From the NCBI RefSeq assembly GCF_021533835.1, contig NZ_JAKFYQ010000002.1, forward strand, positions 744,001-808,000: a stretch of 64,000 nt of DNA, written 5' to 3'. How positions within the stretch are numbered: the stretch's first letter is position 1; each line of letters begins with the position of its first letter. A model generated the notes under the pieces. That model did no database searches. It was not told where the DNA came from and was given only the letters and a program-made list of their open reading frames with translations. Made by a program: the position numbers and the translations under genes. This document shows, one piece after another, positions 27,101-35,366 of this stretch. This DNA comes from Synechococcus sp. Nb3U1 (GTDB lineage Bacteria > Cyanobacteriota > Cyanobacteriia > Thermostichales > Thermostichaceae).

Positions 27101-27859
27101 TCAGAAGTGATCCTTCATACCGCGAATGCGAGCCAAAACCCGAGCCGGCTCCTGGATCCCGGCGGCCGCTTGCAGGGCCGGCTGATCCCACCGCAAAAAA
27201 GGGTTAGTGCGCTGTTCTTCGCCGATGGTGCTGGGTACGGTGGGGGATCCCACTTGGCGGAGAGCTTCCACCGCCCGGTAGCGAGCCTGGAGGTCGGGGT
27301 TATCTCCATCCACCGTCAGGGCAAATTTGAGATTGTTCAGGGTGTATTCGTGGGCACACCATACCCTTGTGGGTTCCGGTAGCTGGCGCAGTTGATCCAG
27401 GGATCCCAGCATTTGTTGCGGTGTCCCCTCGAACAGCCGCCCACACCCCCCCGCAAACAGGGTATCCCCGCAAAACAGGTCACCACTCTCGGGAAAGTAG
27501 TAGGCAATGTGGCCACGGGTATGTCCCGGCACAAACAACACCTGGGCCATGTGGCGGTTGAACAGAACCGTTTGCCCTGCCGCTAGCTCCACCGTCTGGC
27601 CCGGGATCCGATCCCGATCCACCCCGCTGGCATAAACTGCCGCTTGGGGATAACGGGCCAACAACAGCAGATTGCCCCCGACATGGTCGTGATGGTGGTG
27701 GGTGTTAAAAATGGCTACCAAATCTGCCTGTAGCTCCGCCAGTTTTTCTAGCACCGGTTCAGCCACTGCGGGATCCACCACCGCCGCCGTTGCCGTATCG
27801 GGATCGTGCAGCAGGTACACGTAGTTATCACGCAGGACGGGCAATTGCAGAATGCGCAC
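27101..27859 (-). CDS. gloB: Hydroxyacylglutathione hydrolase (glyoxalase II)
   Basis: 252 residues of the metallo-beta-lactamase fold. It has NYVYLLHD at the start, metal motif [39 protein letters not shown] and [11 protein letters not shown], all diagnostic of glyoxalase II. It hydrolyses S-lactoylglutathione in methylglyoxal detoxification. I start it at GTG 27859 ([15 protein letters not shown]). The frame is open further, but that would overlap the DUF3143 gene. It is the second gene after DUF3143, with a 2-base gap. Confidence 0.93.
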   Translation of the reverse strand: MRILQLPVLRDNYVYLLHDPDTATAAVVDPAVAEPVLEKLAELQADLVAIFNTHHHHDHVGGNLLLLARYPQAAVYASGVDRDRIPGQTVELAAGQTVLFNRHMAQVLFVPGHTRGHIAYYFPESGDLFCGDTLFAGGCGRLFEGTPQQMLGSLDQLRQLPEPTRVWCAHEYTLNNLKFALTVDGDNPDLQARYRAVEALRQVGSPTVPSTIGEEQRTNPFLRWDQPALQAAAGIQEPARVLARIRGMKDHF

Positions 27860-27861
27860 GG

Positions 27862-28125
27862 CTAATCCTCGAAAATCGCCTGTTCCACATCCCCACGGCT
27901 GAGGGAATAGGGAAAGGACAGGGTCTTGGTGTTGCCATCCTGGTAGGTGTAGCGCACCCAAATGGTGGTCTCATCCAGACGCAGACAGGCCTTCCACTGC
28001 GGGCGCTCACAAAACCATTGCTCCACATCCTCGGGATCCCGGGTGCAGCCAAGATCCTCTAGCCACCGTTCGAGGGTGTGAAGAGGGTGATTGTACAAAG
28101 GCGTAGTCGCAGGAGGCAAAGGCAT
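27862..28125 (-). CDS. DUF3143 protein
   Basis: 87 residues, the normal length of the cyanobacterial DUF3143 family. It has [14 protein letters not shown] near the N-terminus, [22 protein letters not shown] in the middle and the terminal [11 protein letters not shown]. The function is unknown. It is directly upstream of gloB (2-base gap), so the two are translated from one message. A J-domain gene lies upstream on the same strand. Confidence 0.85.
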   Translation of the reverse strand: MPLPPATTPLYNHPLHTLERWLEDLGCTRDPEDVEQWFCERPQWKACLRLDETTIWVRYTYQDGNTKTLSFPYSLSRGDVEQAIFED

Positions 28126-28187
28126 GGCGAGTTTAAGAAAAAGCAGTCAAACAAGAGTCACAACAGGGATCCCAATTCAGTCACTCT

Positions 28188-28281
28188 CAATATCGATATA
28201 CCTATACCAATCTGATGCTGATGGATGTTAATCGACGCTGGACGTTGATCGATATCGATATTGAATTGAATCGATATTGAA
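28188..28281. repeat. Cluster of ATCGATAT-type short inverted repeats
   Basis: CAATATCGATAT at 28188-28199 faces two copies of its complement, ATCGATATTGAA, within 28248-28281, one of them overlapping a further GATATCGATATC-like palindrome. It sits between the J-domain and DUF3143 genes. It could fold as a hairpin or bind a regulator; nothing further can be said. Confidence 0.5.
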
Positions 28282-28284
28282 CCA

Positions 28285-28692
28285 TCAGCCTGCCCCACTC
28301 TCCCGCAGCCAAGCTAGAGTACCCGCCAACAGCAGGCACATCACGAAGGTGGATCCCATCAACAACAGGGCACAGATTTCACCTCCCGAGAGGGGACGGG
28401 TTTCCATCCGCAGCTCTAGCGAATCCACATCGGCTGAATCTGCTGGCCCCGAGTTGGAGAGCACGGCCCGCAGGCTGGCATCATAGGTGGCTCGCTGTAG
28501 GGGGTTGCTGAGGATCAAATATGCTTCCTGAAGCTCCTGGAAGCGCCGAATCGCCACTTCTGGAGCTAGGGGGGAGGTATCGGGATGGTAGCGTTTGCTC
28601 AGTTGCCGATAGGCCCGCCGAATGGCCTCAGGAGATGCCCCCGGAGATAGGCCCAACCGTTGGTAGTAGGTGAGGGAGGTCAGCGAGTGCAT
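28285..28692 (-). CDS. J-domain protein with C-terminal membrane anchor
   Basis: 135 residues. A J domain occupies residues 8-72: YYQRLGLSPGASPEAIRRAYRQL, then YHPD with the HPD tripeptide needed to stimulate Hsp70 ATPase, then FQELQEAYLILSNPLQRATYD. One hydrophobic helix follows near 107-128 (ICALLLMGSTFVMCLLLAGTL). It would recruit DnaK to a membrane. It is upstream of DUF3143 and gloB on the same strand, separated by a repeat-rich gap of 159 bases. Confidence 0.9.
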   Translation of the reverse strand: MHSLTSLTYYQRLGLSPGASPEAIRRAYRQLSKRYHPDTSPLAPEVAIRRFQELQEAYLILSNPLQRATYDASLRAVLSNSGPADSADVDSLELRMETRPLSGGEICALLLMGSTFVMCLLLAGTLAWLRESGAG

Positions 28693-28819
28693 GCAAGCCG
28701 ATGGGTAAGCAAGACAGCAACGACAAAAGGGCTCTTCTCCGATGGGTCTAGCCTATCTAGCCTAATCCAGTGTAATCATTGGCCCCCTATCCAGGGGAAT
28801 CCCAGGGGCTTATTCTGGC

Positions 28820-29002
28820 TTATTCTTCCTCATCCTCATCCTCTGTCTTGGCATCGGGGTAGTAGAAGCCGGTGCTGCGACCGGTCAAAATTGAGCGCCC
28901 GATGGTCATCGCCCGTTGTGCCTGCAGCGTCGCCTTGTGAGTCCAGGTGGCGTAGCGCTTGCGGCTGCGGGATTTGGAGGTTTTTTTCTTGGGAACAGCC
29001 AT
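28820..29002 (-). CDS. rpmF: 50S ribosomal protein L32
   Basis: 60 residues. MAVPKKKTSKSRSRKRYATW is the classic L32 start, followed by HKATLQAQRAMTIGRSILTG and a cyanobacterial acidic tail ending DEDEEE. The zinc-binding cysteines of some L32 forms are absent, as usual in this group. Confidence 0.95.
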   Translation of the reverse strand: MAVPKKKTSKSRSRKRYATWTHKATLQAQRAMTIGRSILTGRSTGFYYPDAKTEDEDEEE

Positions 29003-29586
29003 GACCGTGCATGAGAATACAGCCTTACTAGGCTAGCACTGAGTTTGCGGTGTGTGTCTTGTGCCATCTAACTCAATACCGGCTCCTCCCTTGCGTCTGC
29101 TGATACCGTCCTCCGTAGACCTCACCCAGCAGAACCAACCTCAAGGGGATCCCTCGACAATCTTCTGCTCCTAATCGATTCAAATCTAGGCCAGAAAAAT
29201 TCGATTAAAGAAACAAATTTATTGTCAAACAAAATCTTTGCTGAATCATCAACACTCAACCGTATAACCAAAGCAAAAATGAAGAATCATATCGACCTGT
29301 TCCAGCTAATGATGGGTCTGAATCCAGGAGAACGGGCTCAGCGATGACAAGCCCGCTCTCCGGTGCAACCCACGGGCGAAACGGTGGTGGTGGAGTTACC
29401 GGTTGCAGCCTTACATGGCATCGGCACTGAAGTGGTGGCAGGGACACCCGTGGGAGCTCCGTCTGAATAGAGTCTGAATAGAGGCGGAGCTGTCTGGTAA
29501 GAGATTGTTGTTTTTTTGGGGAGAGCCAAGTATACGGCAGATTTTAACAGTAAGAGGGTACAGTTGTAGCGTTACGACCTGTCTTT
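29003..29586. other. Gap with possible coding remnants, no intact gene
   Basis: It lies between rpmF and the solute-binding-protein fragment. On the plus strand, a readable stretch from about 29346 to 29469 (VQPTGETVVVELPVAALHG) ends at a stop without a start of its own and could be a decayed reading frame. A short direct duplication (AGTCTGAATAG-like) lies near 29462-29480. I cannot name a function. Confidence 0.4.
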
Positions 29587-29946
29587 TTTCAGGAAGGAGC
29601 CCCCACCCCAGAAGAGGGCCAGCAGTTTATTGATTACATGCTTTCGCCGGAAGGGCAGGAGAAAGTGGCGAATGTGTTTTTGATCCCATCCCTACCTACA
29701 GTTGAGGCCAAAAGACCTACCCCTGGAGAAGGATTTACAGCTCTTACTCCCGATTGGGCTTTTGTGGCCAGCAACATCGCTGACTTGGTGAGCCGATTCC
29801 GCACCGAGATTGTGGAAGGGATCATCCAAAGCCGGTCAGTGAAAGCAAAAGGGCTGTGGATTCCTCCCAACTTCGCGCCAGCAAAATGGTTTAATGAGAA
29901 TTTAGCGATCTTTGCAGACCCCTATGGCCGAAACCCTCCTGTTTAA
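29587..29946 (+). pseudogene. C-terminal fragment of an ABC transporter solute-binding protein
   Basis: The frame reads EEGQQFIDYMLSPEGQEKVA near its start, then NVFLIPSLPTV and, further on, a helix-like NIADLVSRFRTEIVEG. FIDYMLSPEGQE is the typical closing region of periplasmic iron- or polyamine-type binding proteins. Everything before it (over 200 residues) is missing and no signal peptide exists. The frame runs on to 29946, overlapping the pdhB start, but the last 40 codons do not look family-like. It is best read as a remnant after deletion. Confidence 0.55.
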
Positions 29947-30895
29947 TGCTTTGCGTGCCGCCCTAGATGAAGAAATGGCACGGGATCCCAGTGTGTTTGT
30001 TTTGGGAGAAGATGTGGGTCACTACGGCGGATCCTACAAAGTCACCAAAGACCTCTATCAGAAATACGGGGATTTGCGCCTGCTAGATACCCCCATTTGC
30101 GAGAATAGCTTTACCGGCATGGCGATTGGGGCTGCCATGACGGGGTTGCGCCCGGTGATCGAGGGCATGAACATGGGCTTTTTGCTCCTAGCCTTCAACC
30201 AAATTGCCAATAATGCGGGCATGTTGCGCTATACCTCCGGCGGTAATTTTAAGATTCCGGTGGTGATTCGCGGGCCGGGGGGAGTAGGTCGGCAACTGGG
30301 GGCTGAGCACTCCCAGCGCTTGGAGGCTTATTTCCAGGCTGTGCCGGGTTTGAAGATCGTGACTTGCTCCACTCCCTACAATGCTAAAGGCTTACTCAAG
30401 TCCGCCATTCGAGATGAGAACCCGGTGTTGTTTTTTGAGCATGTGCTGCTCTACAACCTCAAAGAAGACCTGCCGGAAGAAGAATATCTCTTGCCGCTGG
30501 ATAAAGCAGAAGTGGTCAGAGAGGGATCCGATATCACCCTTCTCACCTACTCCCGTATGCGCTATCACGTTATGAAAGCGGTGGACAGTCTGGTGCAGGC
30601 GGAGATTGAGCCGGAGGTGATCGACTTGATCTCTCTCAAGCCTTTGGATATGGAAACCATTGCTGCCTCGGTTCGCAAAACCCACCGGGTGATCATTGTC
30701 GAAGAAGATATGAAATCCGGCGGTATTGGGGCAGAACTGACGGCTCGGATTACCGAAGAGCTGTTTGACGAATTGGATGCGCCCGTGGTGCGCTTGGCCT
30801 CTCAGGATATTCCCACCCCTTACAATGGCGCGATGGAAGCGGCCACCATTGTGCAACCTGCGGATATTATTGCTGCTGTTGAGCAAATGCTCTAA
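29924..30895 (+). CDS. pdhB: Pyruvate dehydrogenase E1 component, beta subunit
   Basis: 323 residues. Motifs are [57 protein letters not shown] and the C-terminal transketolase domain ([31 protein letters not shown]). With the alpha subunit it decarboxylates pyruvate with thiamine diphosphate and acetylates E2. I start at ATG 29924 (MAET); a TTG 12 bases upstream is less likely. As is usual in cyanobacteria, pdhA and the E2 gene are elsewhere. Confidence 0.94.
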   Translation: MAETLLFNALRAALDEEMARDPSVFVLGEDVGHYGGSYKVTKDLYQKYGDLRLLDTPICENSFTGMAIGAAMTGLRPVIEGMNMGFLLLAFNQIANNAGMLRYTSGGNFKIPVVIRGPGGVGRQLGAEHSQRLEAYFQAVPGLKIVTCSTPYNAKGLLKSAIRDENPVLFFEHVLLYNLKEDLPEEEYLLPLDKAEVVREGSDITLLTYSRMRYHVMKAVDSLVQAEIEPEVIDLISLKPLDMETIAASVRKTHRVIIVEEDMKSGGIGAELTARITEELFDELDAPVVRLASQDIPTPYNGAMEAATIVQPADIIAAVEQML

Positions 30896-30961
30896 CCCCG
30901 CACATGGCCAAAACCTCCTGAGGAACCTTGCTAAGATTTGCATGGCAGGGATCCCAGGGTC

Positions 30962-32335
30962 ATGCAAGGCATACTGCTCATCGTCTACATGTTGTTTGTC
31001 AGTGGCCTGATCGCCGTCGTTGGAGATCGGGTCGGCTATCGGATTGGCAAGAAGCGCCTCACCTGGTTTAATCTGCGCCCGCGCCATACCGCGATTCTAG
31101 TGGCGGTGGTGACGGGGGTCAGCATTTCTGGACTGACCCTGGGCACCCTGTTGCTTCTGAATCGCTCCCTTTCCGAAGCTCTCTTCAGCTACACCAGTCA
31201 AATTGCCCAAGCCGAGCAAGAACTGCGTTCCCTCAACCGCGAAAAAGCCCTCCTGCAGGCAGAAAACGCCGCTCTCAATGCCGAGCGAGATAGCCTCAAA
31301 ATTGATCTCGACCAATTTCGTAACCAACAATCCGCCGCCCAAACCCGACTGAGCGAGGTGCGCGATCAACTAACCGTAGCCTTGCAAGAGCGGCAAGAGG
31401 TGGAAGCCAAACTGGCGGCGGTCAATGAGCAACTGGCCAATGTGCAGCCTAGCTTGGATCAGGCCAATGCGGAGTTGAACGAAGTGAAAGCAGAAGTGGA
31501 ATCGGCCCGGCAACTGATTGCCACCCTGGAGGAGCAGAAACAAGCTTTGCAATTGGATCGGGATCAATTGGAGCGCTCTCTAGATGTGGTGCAGGCGGCT
31601 CTGAGCAATTTGGAGGAACAGAAAACCCAGCTGGAACAGGAGATTGAGCAGTTTAACCAGCTGGCGGTGAGCTTGCGACGGGGGGAATTGGCCATTTTGG
31701 CCGGGGAAGTCTTGGCAACTGGGGTAGTAAATACTTCAGAAGGGACTGAGCTCAACTCCATCCAGCAGCAATTTGAACAAATTCTGGCCCAAGCTGAGCA
31801 GCAAGCCCTGGCGTTGGGATCCCAACCGGCACCCCCTTTGGAAAATGCGATCATGATGCGTCGGGAGGATGCCGACCAAGCCCTTGGCAAATTGAAAGAA
31901 GCGGGCAGTTGGGCGGTGCGAGTTCTCTCTCTCACCAATCGCCTCAAGGGGGAGCCCGTGCCTGTGCTTGTGCAAATTTATCCCAATCAACAGATCTTCC
32001 CCAAGGGATCCGTGTTGGCCAGCGGGGTCATTCAGCCGGGTTTGGATGAAAGCCAGATTCAGCAGCAACTACTGGGCTTACTCAACCAGGCCAACCAACG
32101 CTCACAGGAGGCGGGCCTGCTGTCGAATCCGATCACCGGTACAGTCGGGGAGTTTTCTCAGGTGAAGTTTCTGGAAATTGTCCAACAACTGCGCCAGAGC
32201 ACCACTCCTCTCACTGTGAAGCTAGTCACGGATACTGATATTTACACTGCGGGGCCCTTACGGGTGAGTTTCCTGATGGCCGAAACTTCTGCCCAAGAGA
32301 ACCCTCAAACGCCCCAACGGGCAGAGCTGCCTTGA
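30962..32335 (+). CDS. DUF3084 coiled-coil membrane protein
   Basis: 457 residues. One membrane helix at the start (GILLIVYMLFVSGLIAVVGDRVG) and a second near residues 45-68 precede a long coiled coil (about 80-230, rich in Glu, Gln and Leu heptads). A C-terminal domain then contains VQIYPNQQIFPKG and FLEIVQQLRQS. This is the cyanobacterial DUF3084 family, of unknown function and probably an envelope structural protein. The ATG at 30962 fits the membrane start. It is followed after 3 bases by the YqgF-like gene, so the two are co-translated. Confidence 0.85.
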   Translation: MQGILLIVYMLFVSGLIAVVGDRVGYRIGKKRLTWFNLRPRHTAILVAVVTGVSISGLTLGTLLLLNRSLSEALFSYTSQIAQAEQELRSLNREKALLQAENAALNAERDSLKIDLDQFRNQQSAAQTRLSEVRDQLTVALQERQEVEAKLAAVNEQLANVQPSLDQANAELNEVKAEVESARQLIATLEEQKQALQLDRDQLERSLDVVQAALSNLEEQKTQLEQEIEQFNQLAVSLRRGELAILAGEVLATGVVNTSEGTELNSIQQQFEQILAQAEQQALALGSQPAPPLENAIMMRREDADQALGKLKEAGSWAVRVLSLTNRLKGEPVPVLVQIYPNQQIFPKGSVLASGVIQPGLDESQIQQQLLGLLNQANQRSQEAGLLSNPITGTVGEFSQVKFLEIVQQLRQSTTPLTVKLVTDTDIYTAGPLRVSFLMAETSAQENPQTPQRAELP

Positions 32336-32338
32336 ACC

Positions 32339-32794
32339 ATGTCCTACTCCAATGCATCTATCCCGTCAGCCTTATCCCAAGTGGGGGTGGTTATCGGCTT
32401 TGATCCGGGGCGGGACAAATGTGGAATTGCGGTTGTGCAGGTGCTATCGGAGCTTAAAGTCCTACACCGGGAGGTGATTGCCTCCTCAGTAGCATTGGCC
32501 AAACTGCAAACCCTCTGGCAACACTTTCAGGCAGAGCGGGTGATCCTGGGCAACCAAACAACGGCCCAAACCTGGAAACATCAACTGGAATCGATCATCC
32601 CCCCGCAACAGATCATCCTTGTGGATGAACGGCATAGCTCTCAAGAGGCCCGTCAGCGCTACTGGGATTTTTATCCACCCCAAGGATGGGATCGCCTCCT
32701 GCCCAAAGGGCTGCGGGTACCGGCCAACGCTTACGATGATCTGGTGGCTTTGATTCTGGTGGAGCGGTACTGTCGTGGAGCATCTGAGGGTTAG
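32339..32794 (+). CDS. YqgF/RuvX-like RNase H-fold nuclease
   Basis: 151 residues. VVIGFDPGRDKCGIAVV carries the first catalytic Asp of the RNase H fold. VILGNQTTAQTW is the second strand, LVDERHSSQEARQRYW has the Glu/Arg of the YqgF family, and AYDDLVALILVERY has the last acidic residues. YqgF processes the 5' end of 16S rRNA; RuvX names refer to proposed Holliday-junction cleavage. It lies between DUF3084 (3-base gap) and the lipoprotein gene, which overlaps its end by 20 bases. Confidence 0.85.
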   Translation: MSYSNASIPSALSQVGVVIGFDPGRDKCGIAVVQVLSELKVLHREVIASSVALAKLQTLWQHFQAERVILGNQTTAQTWKHQLESIIPPQQIILVDERHSSQEARQRYWDFYPPQGWDRLLPKGLRVPANAYDDLVALILVERYCRGASEG

Positions 32795-33905
32795 CCGACG
32801 TGAACTCTTGCACGGGATCCTGCTCGGGTTGGTGCTGGCGGGGTGTGGTGGCCCGAATCCGAATGTGCCTCTGATCTTGGCGCTGAAACAATCGATTCCC
32901 GGCAGTCTGCTCAACGAGTTCCGCCGCAGTACAACCGCTCGGTTTCAGGTGCAGCTCTTGGATGAACGGGCACAGCTATTGGCTAATTTGCGGCGAAGAG
33001 TTCAGCCTTCAACCCCCGCTTGGTGGGATCCCTTGGGTTGGTTTCAACCTCGGCAACCTAGGGTTGCTCTATCCTTGCTGGGGGCAGACGGGTTGGATCG
33101 GGCCATCGTCTCCGGTTGGTTGGATCCCTTACCCGAAGACCTTTTGGGGGAAAAGTGGGTAGATTTGGATCCCCGTTGGCGGCAGGCGGTACAACGAGAG
33201 GAGAACATTTGGGGCGTCCCCTGGCGCTGGGGAGTAACGGCTATAGCCTACCGTCGGGATCGGGTTATAGAACCCATTCGAGATTGGGCCGACCTGTGGA
33301 GATCCGATTTAACGGGCAAAATTACTCTGCCGGATCATCCGCGGGAAGTGATTGGCCTAACCCTAAAAAAGCTGGGGCGTTCCTACAACGATCCCCTCAA
33401 CCCAGAGGATGCTGAGCTCCGGCAAGAATTGGGATCCCTGCACCGTCAGGTTTTGGCTTATACCTCCTCTGAGTACCTGCCCATCTTGCGCATTGCCGAT
33501 AGCTGGGTGGCGGTCGGTTGGTCGCAGGATCTCTACAGCACCCAAGCCAGTTATCCCGAATTGGAGGTGGTGATCCCGGCTTCTGGCTCAGCCCTATGGT
33601 GGGATGCGTGGGTACGCCCCCATGCCCTAGAAACCGAAGGACTGGAATCTCTGGATTTGGGATCCCTTTTCGTGGATTGGTTTAATTTCTTGCTAGATCC
33701 TGAGTTGGCCCCCCGTTGGGTGAATTTGAGTGGGATCCCTTCTGTATTGCCAATGGATCCGGCCCAGTTGTCTCCCCGCTTGCAACAAAGAGAGGACTTT
33801 CAGCCTGCCACTTGGCAGCAGTCTGAAATTTGGCGACCTCTTTCCACCTCTGCAGTGGCATCTTATCTTAACTTGTGGGATCAGATGCGTCAGGGGCTGC
33901 TGTAG
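32775..33905 (+). CDS. Extracellular solute-binding lipoprotein, polyamine (PotD)-like
   Basis: 376 residues. The signal peptide carries twin arginines near the start (SRRELL) and a lipobox LVLAGC, so it may be a Tat or Sec lipoprotein. The remainder is a type 2 periplasmic-binding-protein fold: IWGVPWRWGVTAIAYRRD, DWADLWRSDLTGKITLPDHPRE and GSALWWDAWVRP are typical of spermidine/putrescine-type proteins. No permease or ATPase is adjacent, so the substrate and partner are unknown. The GTG start overlaps the YqgF-like gene by 20 bases, suggesting translational coupling. Confidence 0.85.
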   Translation: MEHLRVSRRELLHGILLGLVLAGCGGPNPNVPLILALKQSIPGSLLNEFRRSTTARFQVQLLDERAQLLANLRRRVQPSTPAWWDPLGWFQPRQPRVALSLLGADGLDRAIVSGWLDPLPEDLLGEKWVDLDPRWRQAVQREENIWGVPWRWGVTAIAYRRDRVIEPIRDWADLWRSDLTGKITLPDHPREVIGLTLKKLGRSYNDPLNPEDAELRQELGSLHRQVLAYTSSEYLPILRIADSWVAVGWSQDLYSTQASYPELEVVIPASGSALWWDAWVRPHALETEGLESLDLGSLFVDWFNFLLDPELAPRWVNLSGIPSVLPMDPAQLSPRLQQREDFQPATWQQSEIWRPLSTSAVASYLNLWDQMRQGLL

Positions 33906-34029
33906 TTGATAGAGATAGATCATTCTTTGGAGAGACACGGTTGAATAAGGCACTTTTCATACACCTTTCACAAAACCAGATCAATTTCTCTTCGTGATTC
34001 ACTCTTCGCGATTTACTAACAGCAATAGA

Positions 34030-34047
34030 CTAAACTGTTTAGCTAAA
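34030..34047. promoter_or_regulatory. Overlapping palindromes upstream of the RiPP precursor, possible operator
   Basis: CTAAACTGTTTAG (arms CTAAAC/GTTTAG) overlaps the perfect palindrome TTTAGCTAAA. The site is about 95 bases before the precursor ATG, a plausible place for a regulator. No regulator gene is next to it. Confidence 0.35.
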
Positions 34048-34138
34048 TGGAATCATCTATGCTCCTCAGTACTAGAACTAAGCAACAGAACATGCTAGGT
34101 TCAAAGAACTCACTGAATTAGGATAGAAGAGGGCAACC

Positions 34139-34480
34139 ATGAGTGCACAGGCAGTCACAGAATTCTTAGCAAAAGTCACAGAGAATGAAGATTTGATGAA
34201 AGAGGTCATTCAGGTGCTGGATGCAGAAGACGACCGGGAGGCGGTGGCTTCCTTGGCTGCTCAGAAAGGATTTGAGTTCACCTCAGAGGAGCTTTGGGCA
34301 GAGGTATATCGTCGTCAAGCAGAGTTCTCTCGTCGTCAGGATTTAGGCGAACTGACGGATGAAGAACTAGAGGCCATTGCTGGAGGGGAGATGTTGGTGG
34401 CAACCGCCCTAACAGTTGGTTTGGCAACGGCATTGGGCAGCGCGATTAGCATAGCCATTGCTCCTAAGGTGAAGTGGTAA
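34139..34480 (+). CDS. Nif11-type leader RiPP precursor peptide
   Basis: 113 residues. The leader (1-83) has the Nif11 pattern: AVTEFLAKVTENEDLMKEV at the start and KGFEFTSEELWAEV in the middle. It closes with GELTDEELEAIAGG, whose double glycine (82-83) is the expected cleavage site. The core (84-113, EMLVATALTVGLATALGSAI then SIAIAPKVKW) is hydrophobic, has Ser/Thr but no Cys, and ends K-V-K-W. Nif11 and nitrile-hydratase-type leaders direct peptides to many kinds of RiPP enzymes. Lack of Cys argues against lanthionine or sactionine products. Possible modifying enzymes follow at 35.3-39.6 kb. GAAGAGGGC precedes the ATG. Confidence 0.85.
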   Translation: MSAQAVTEFLAKVTENEDLMKEVIQVLDAEDDREAVASLAAQKGFEFTSEELWAEVYRRQAEFSRRQDLGELTDEELEAIAGGEMLVATALTVGLATALGSAISIAIAPKVKW

Positions 34481-34532
34481 GGCTCATTTTTTGGGGATTG
34501 TATTCGCAATATCTACTAGGCGGACAAAGATT

Positions 34533-34667
34533 GATTCCAGAAAACAGAAATACAGATTACAAATTCAAGATCTCCATATTACTCCTGATGAACTTCGGAA
34601 GAAGGTGAAAAGCCACCGGCAGGAACTTGCTCACCGTCCAGATATAGGCGAATTGAGTGAGGGTTGA
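34533..34667 (+). pseudogene. Decayed Nif11-type precursor remnant
   Basis: The open frame reads DLHITPDELRKKVKSHRQ and then ELAHRPDIGELSEG before a stop. This matches the second half of the intact leader (FTSEELWAEVYRRQ ... RQDLGELTDE) at corresponding spacing. The stop replaces the last residues before the GG site, and no core follows. The start of the leader is not readable. Confidence 0.6.
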
Positions 34668-35006
34668 CCCCTCTACTGCCCATACAATCTTCATATATCT
34701 GCCTCACCCACTTGAGTGGAATCAAAGGGAATCCGTCTATTTTTAGATTGGCATCTATTAAGGCTATATCTTTATTCTAGGCTAAGGAAAAGAATCCAGG
34801 CAGAAATCAACTATCTCCTAGCGGTTTATGGCCGACTCAACATTCATTTGTTTGCCTGGCGGCATATGCGGACAATGGTACTAATCTATTCCGAATACAA
34901 TCCTTAATTTAACTTAGTCAAGATAAACATCAATAGATTATGATGACGTGATAGCATTATTGCGCTCATTTATTTCGGTGCTACGTCCATTTACTTCGGT
35001 GATATT
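34668..35006 (+). other. A+T-rich gap inside the precursor array
   Basis: It lies between the two precursor remnants. A 63-codon open stretch (34716-34907; contains HLLRLYLYSRLRKRIQAE) has no ribosome-binding site and no recognisable family, so I do not call it a gene. No terminator or RNA structure is clear. Confidence 0.4.
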
Positions 35007-35257
35007 ATGAGTATACAAGCTGCACAGATCTTGCCATTTCGAAGGGGTTTGACCTGACGCCTGATGAGCTTTGGGAGGAAGTGCAGAGACGGCAGGCAGA
35101 GACTCCCACTAATGAATTAACTGATGAGGAGTTAGAGTCTGTGGCAGGTGGAGAAGTTAAGGTGTCTCTTACAATTGCTATTGTCTCTGCGACAGTGGGC
35201 GCAACAGCAAGTGTAGTGACAGGCTGGGTTCCAAAACCTCCAAAACCAAAATGGTAA
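35007..35257 (+). pseudogene. Nif11-type precursor with damaged leader but readable core
   Basis: From the ATG at 35007 the frame gives MSIQAAQ, like the intact MSAQAVT start, then stops after 16 codons. In another frame, from 35030, comes AISKGFDLTPDELWEEV, then NELTDEELESVAGG and a 34-residue core ending VPKPPKPKW. About 33 leader residues are missing at the junction, with a frameshift. The core shares the hydrophobic Ala/Val/Thr/Gly composition and K-x-K-W end of the intact precursor and lacks Cys. The preserved core suggests recent damage. A start in the second frame cannot be seen. Confidence 0.65.
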
Positions 35258-35313
35258 ACCTAAATGCCAGATGACTAACCAGATGACTGAGTGTTTGCTC
35301 GTTTCTGAGAAGA

Positions 35314-35356
35314 AGAGTAGAGTTGTGCTGGTGTTATAACAACTCTGCTCTTTTTT
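35314..35356 (+). terminator. Terminator/attenuator between the precursor array and the OTC-like gene
   Basis: AGAGTAGAGTTGT pairs with ACAACTCTGCTCT (13 bp, one G-T pair, 12-base loop), followed by six T. It ends only 10 bases before the OTC-like ATG, so downstream expression depends on read-through or on a promoter within the hairpin. Such arrangements give more precursor than enzyme. Confidence 0.7.
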
Positions 35357-35366
35357 GTATTGTTAA

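Noticed and set aside
29256-29529. Minus-strand 63-codon frame with Thr/Ser/Cys-rich end, considered as a RiPP precursor
   Set aside because: Weak start (TTG), no leader motif, no adjacent modifying enzyme, and a plus-strand reading of the same stretch looks equally coding.
34716-34907. 63-codon frame in the precursor array
   Set aside because: No ribosome-binding site and no similarity to Nif11-type leaders or other families that I can see.
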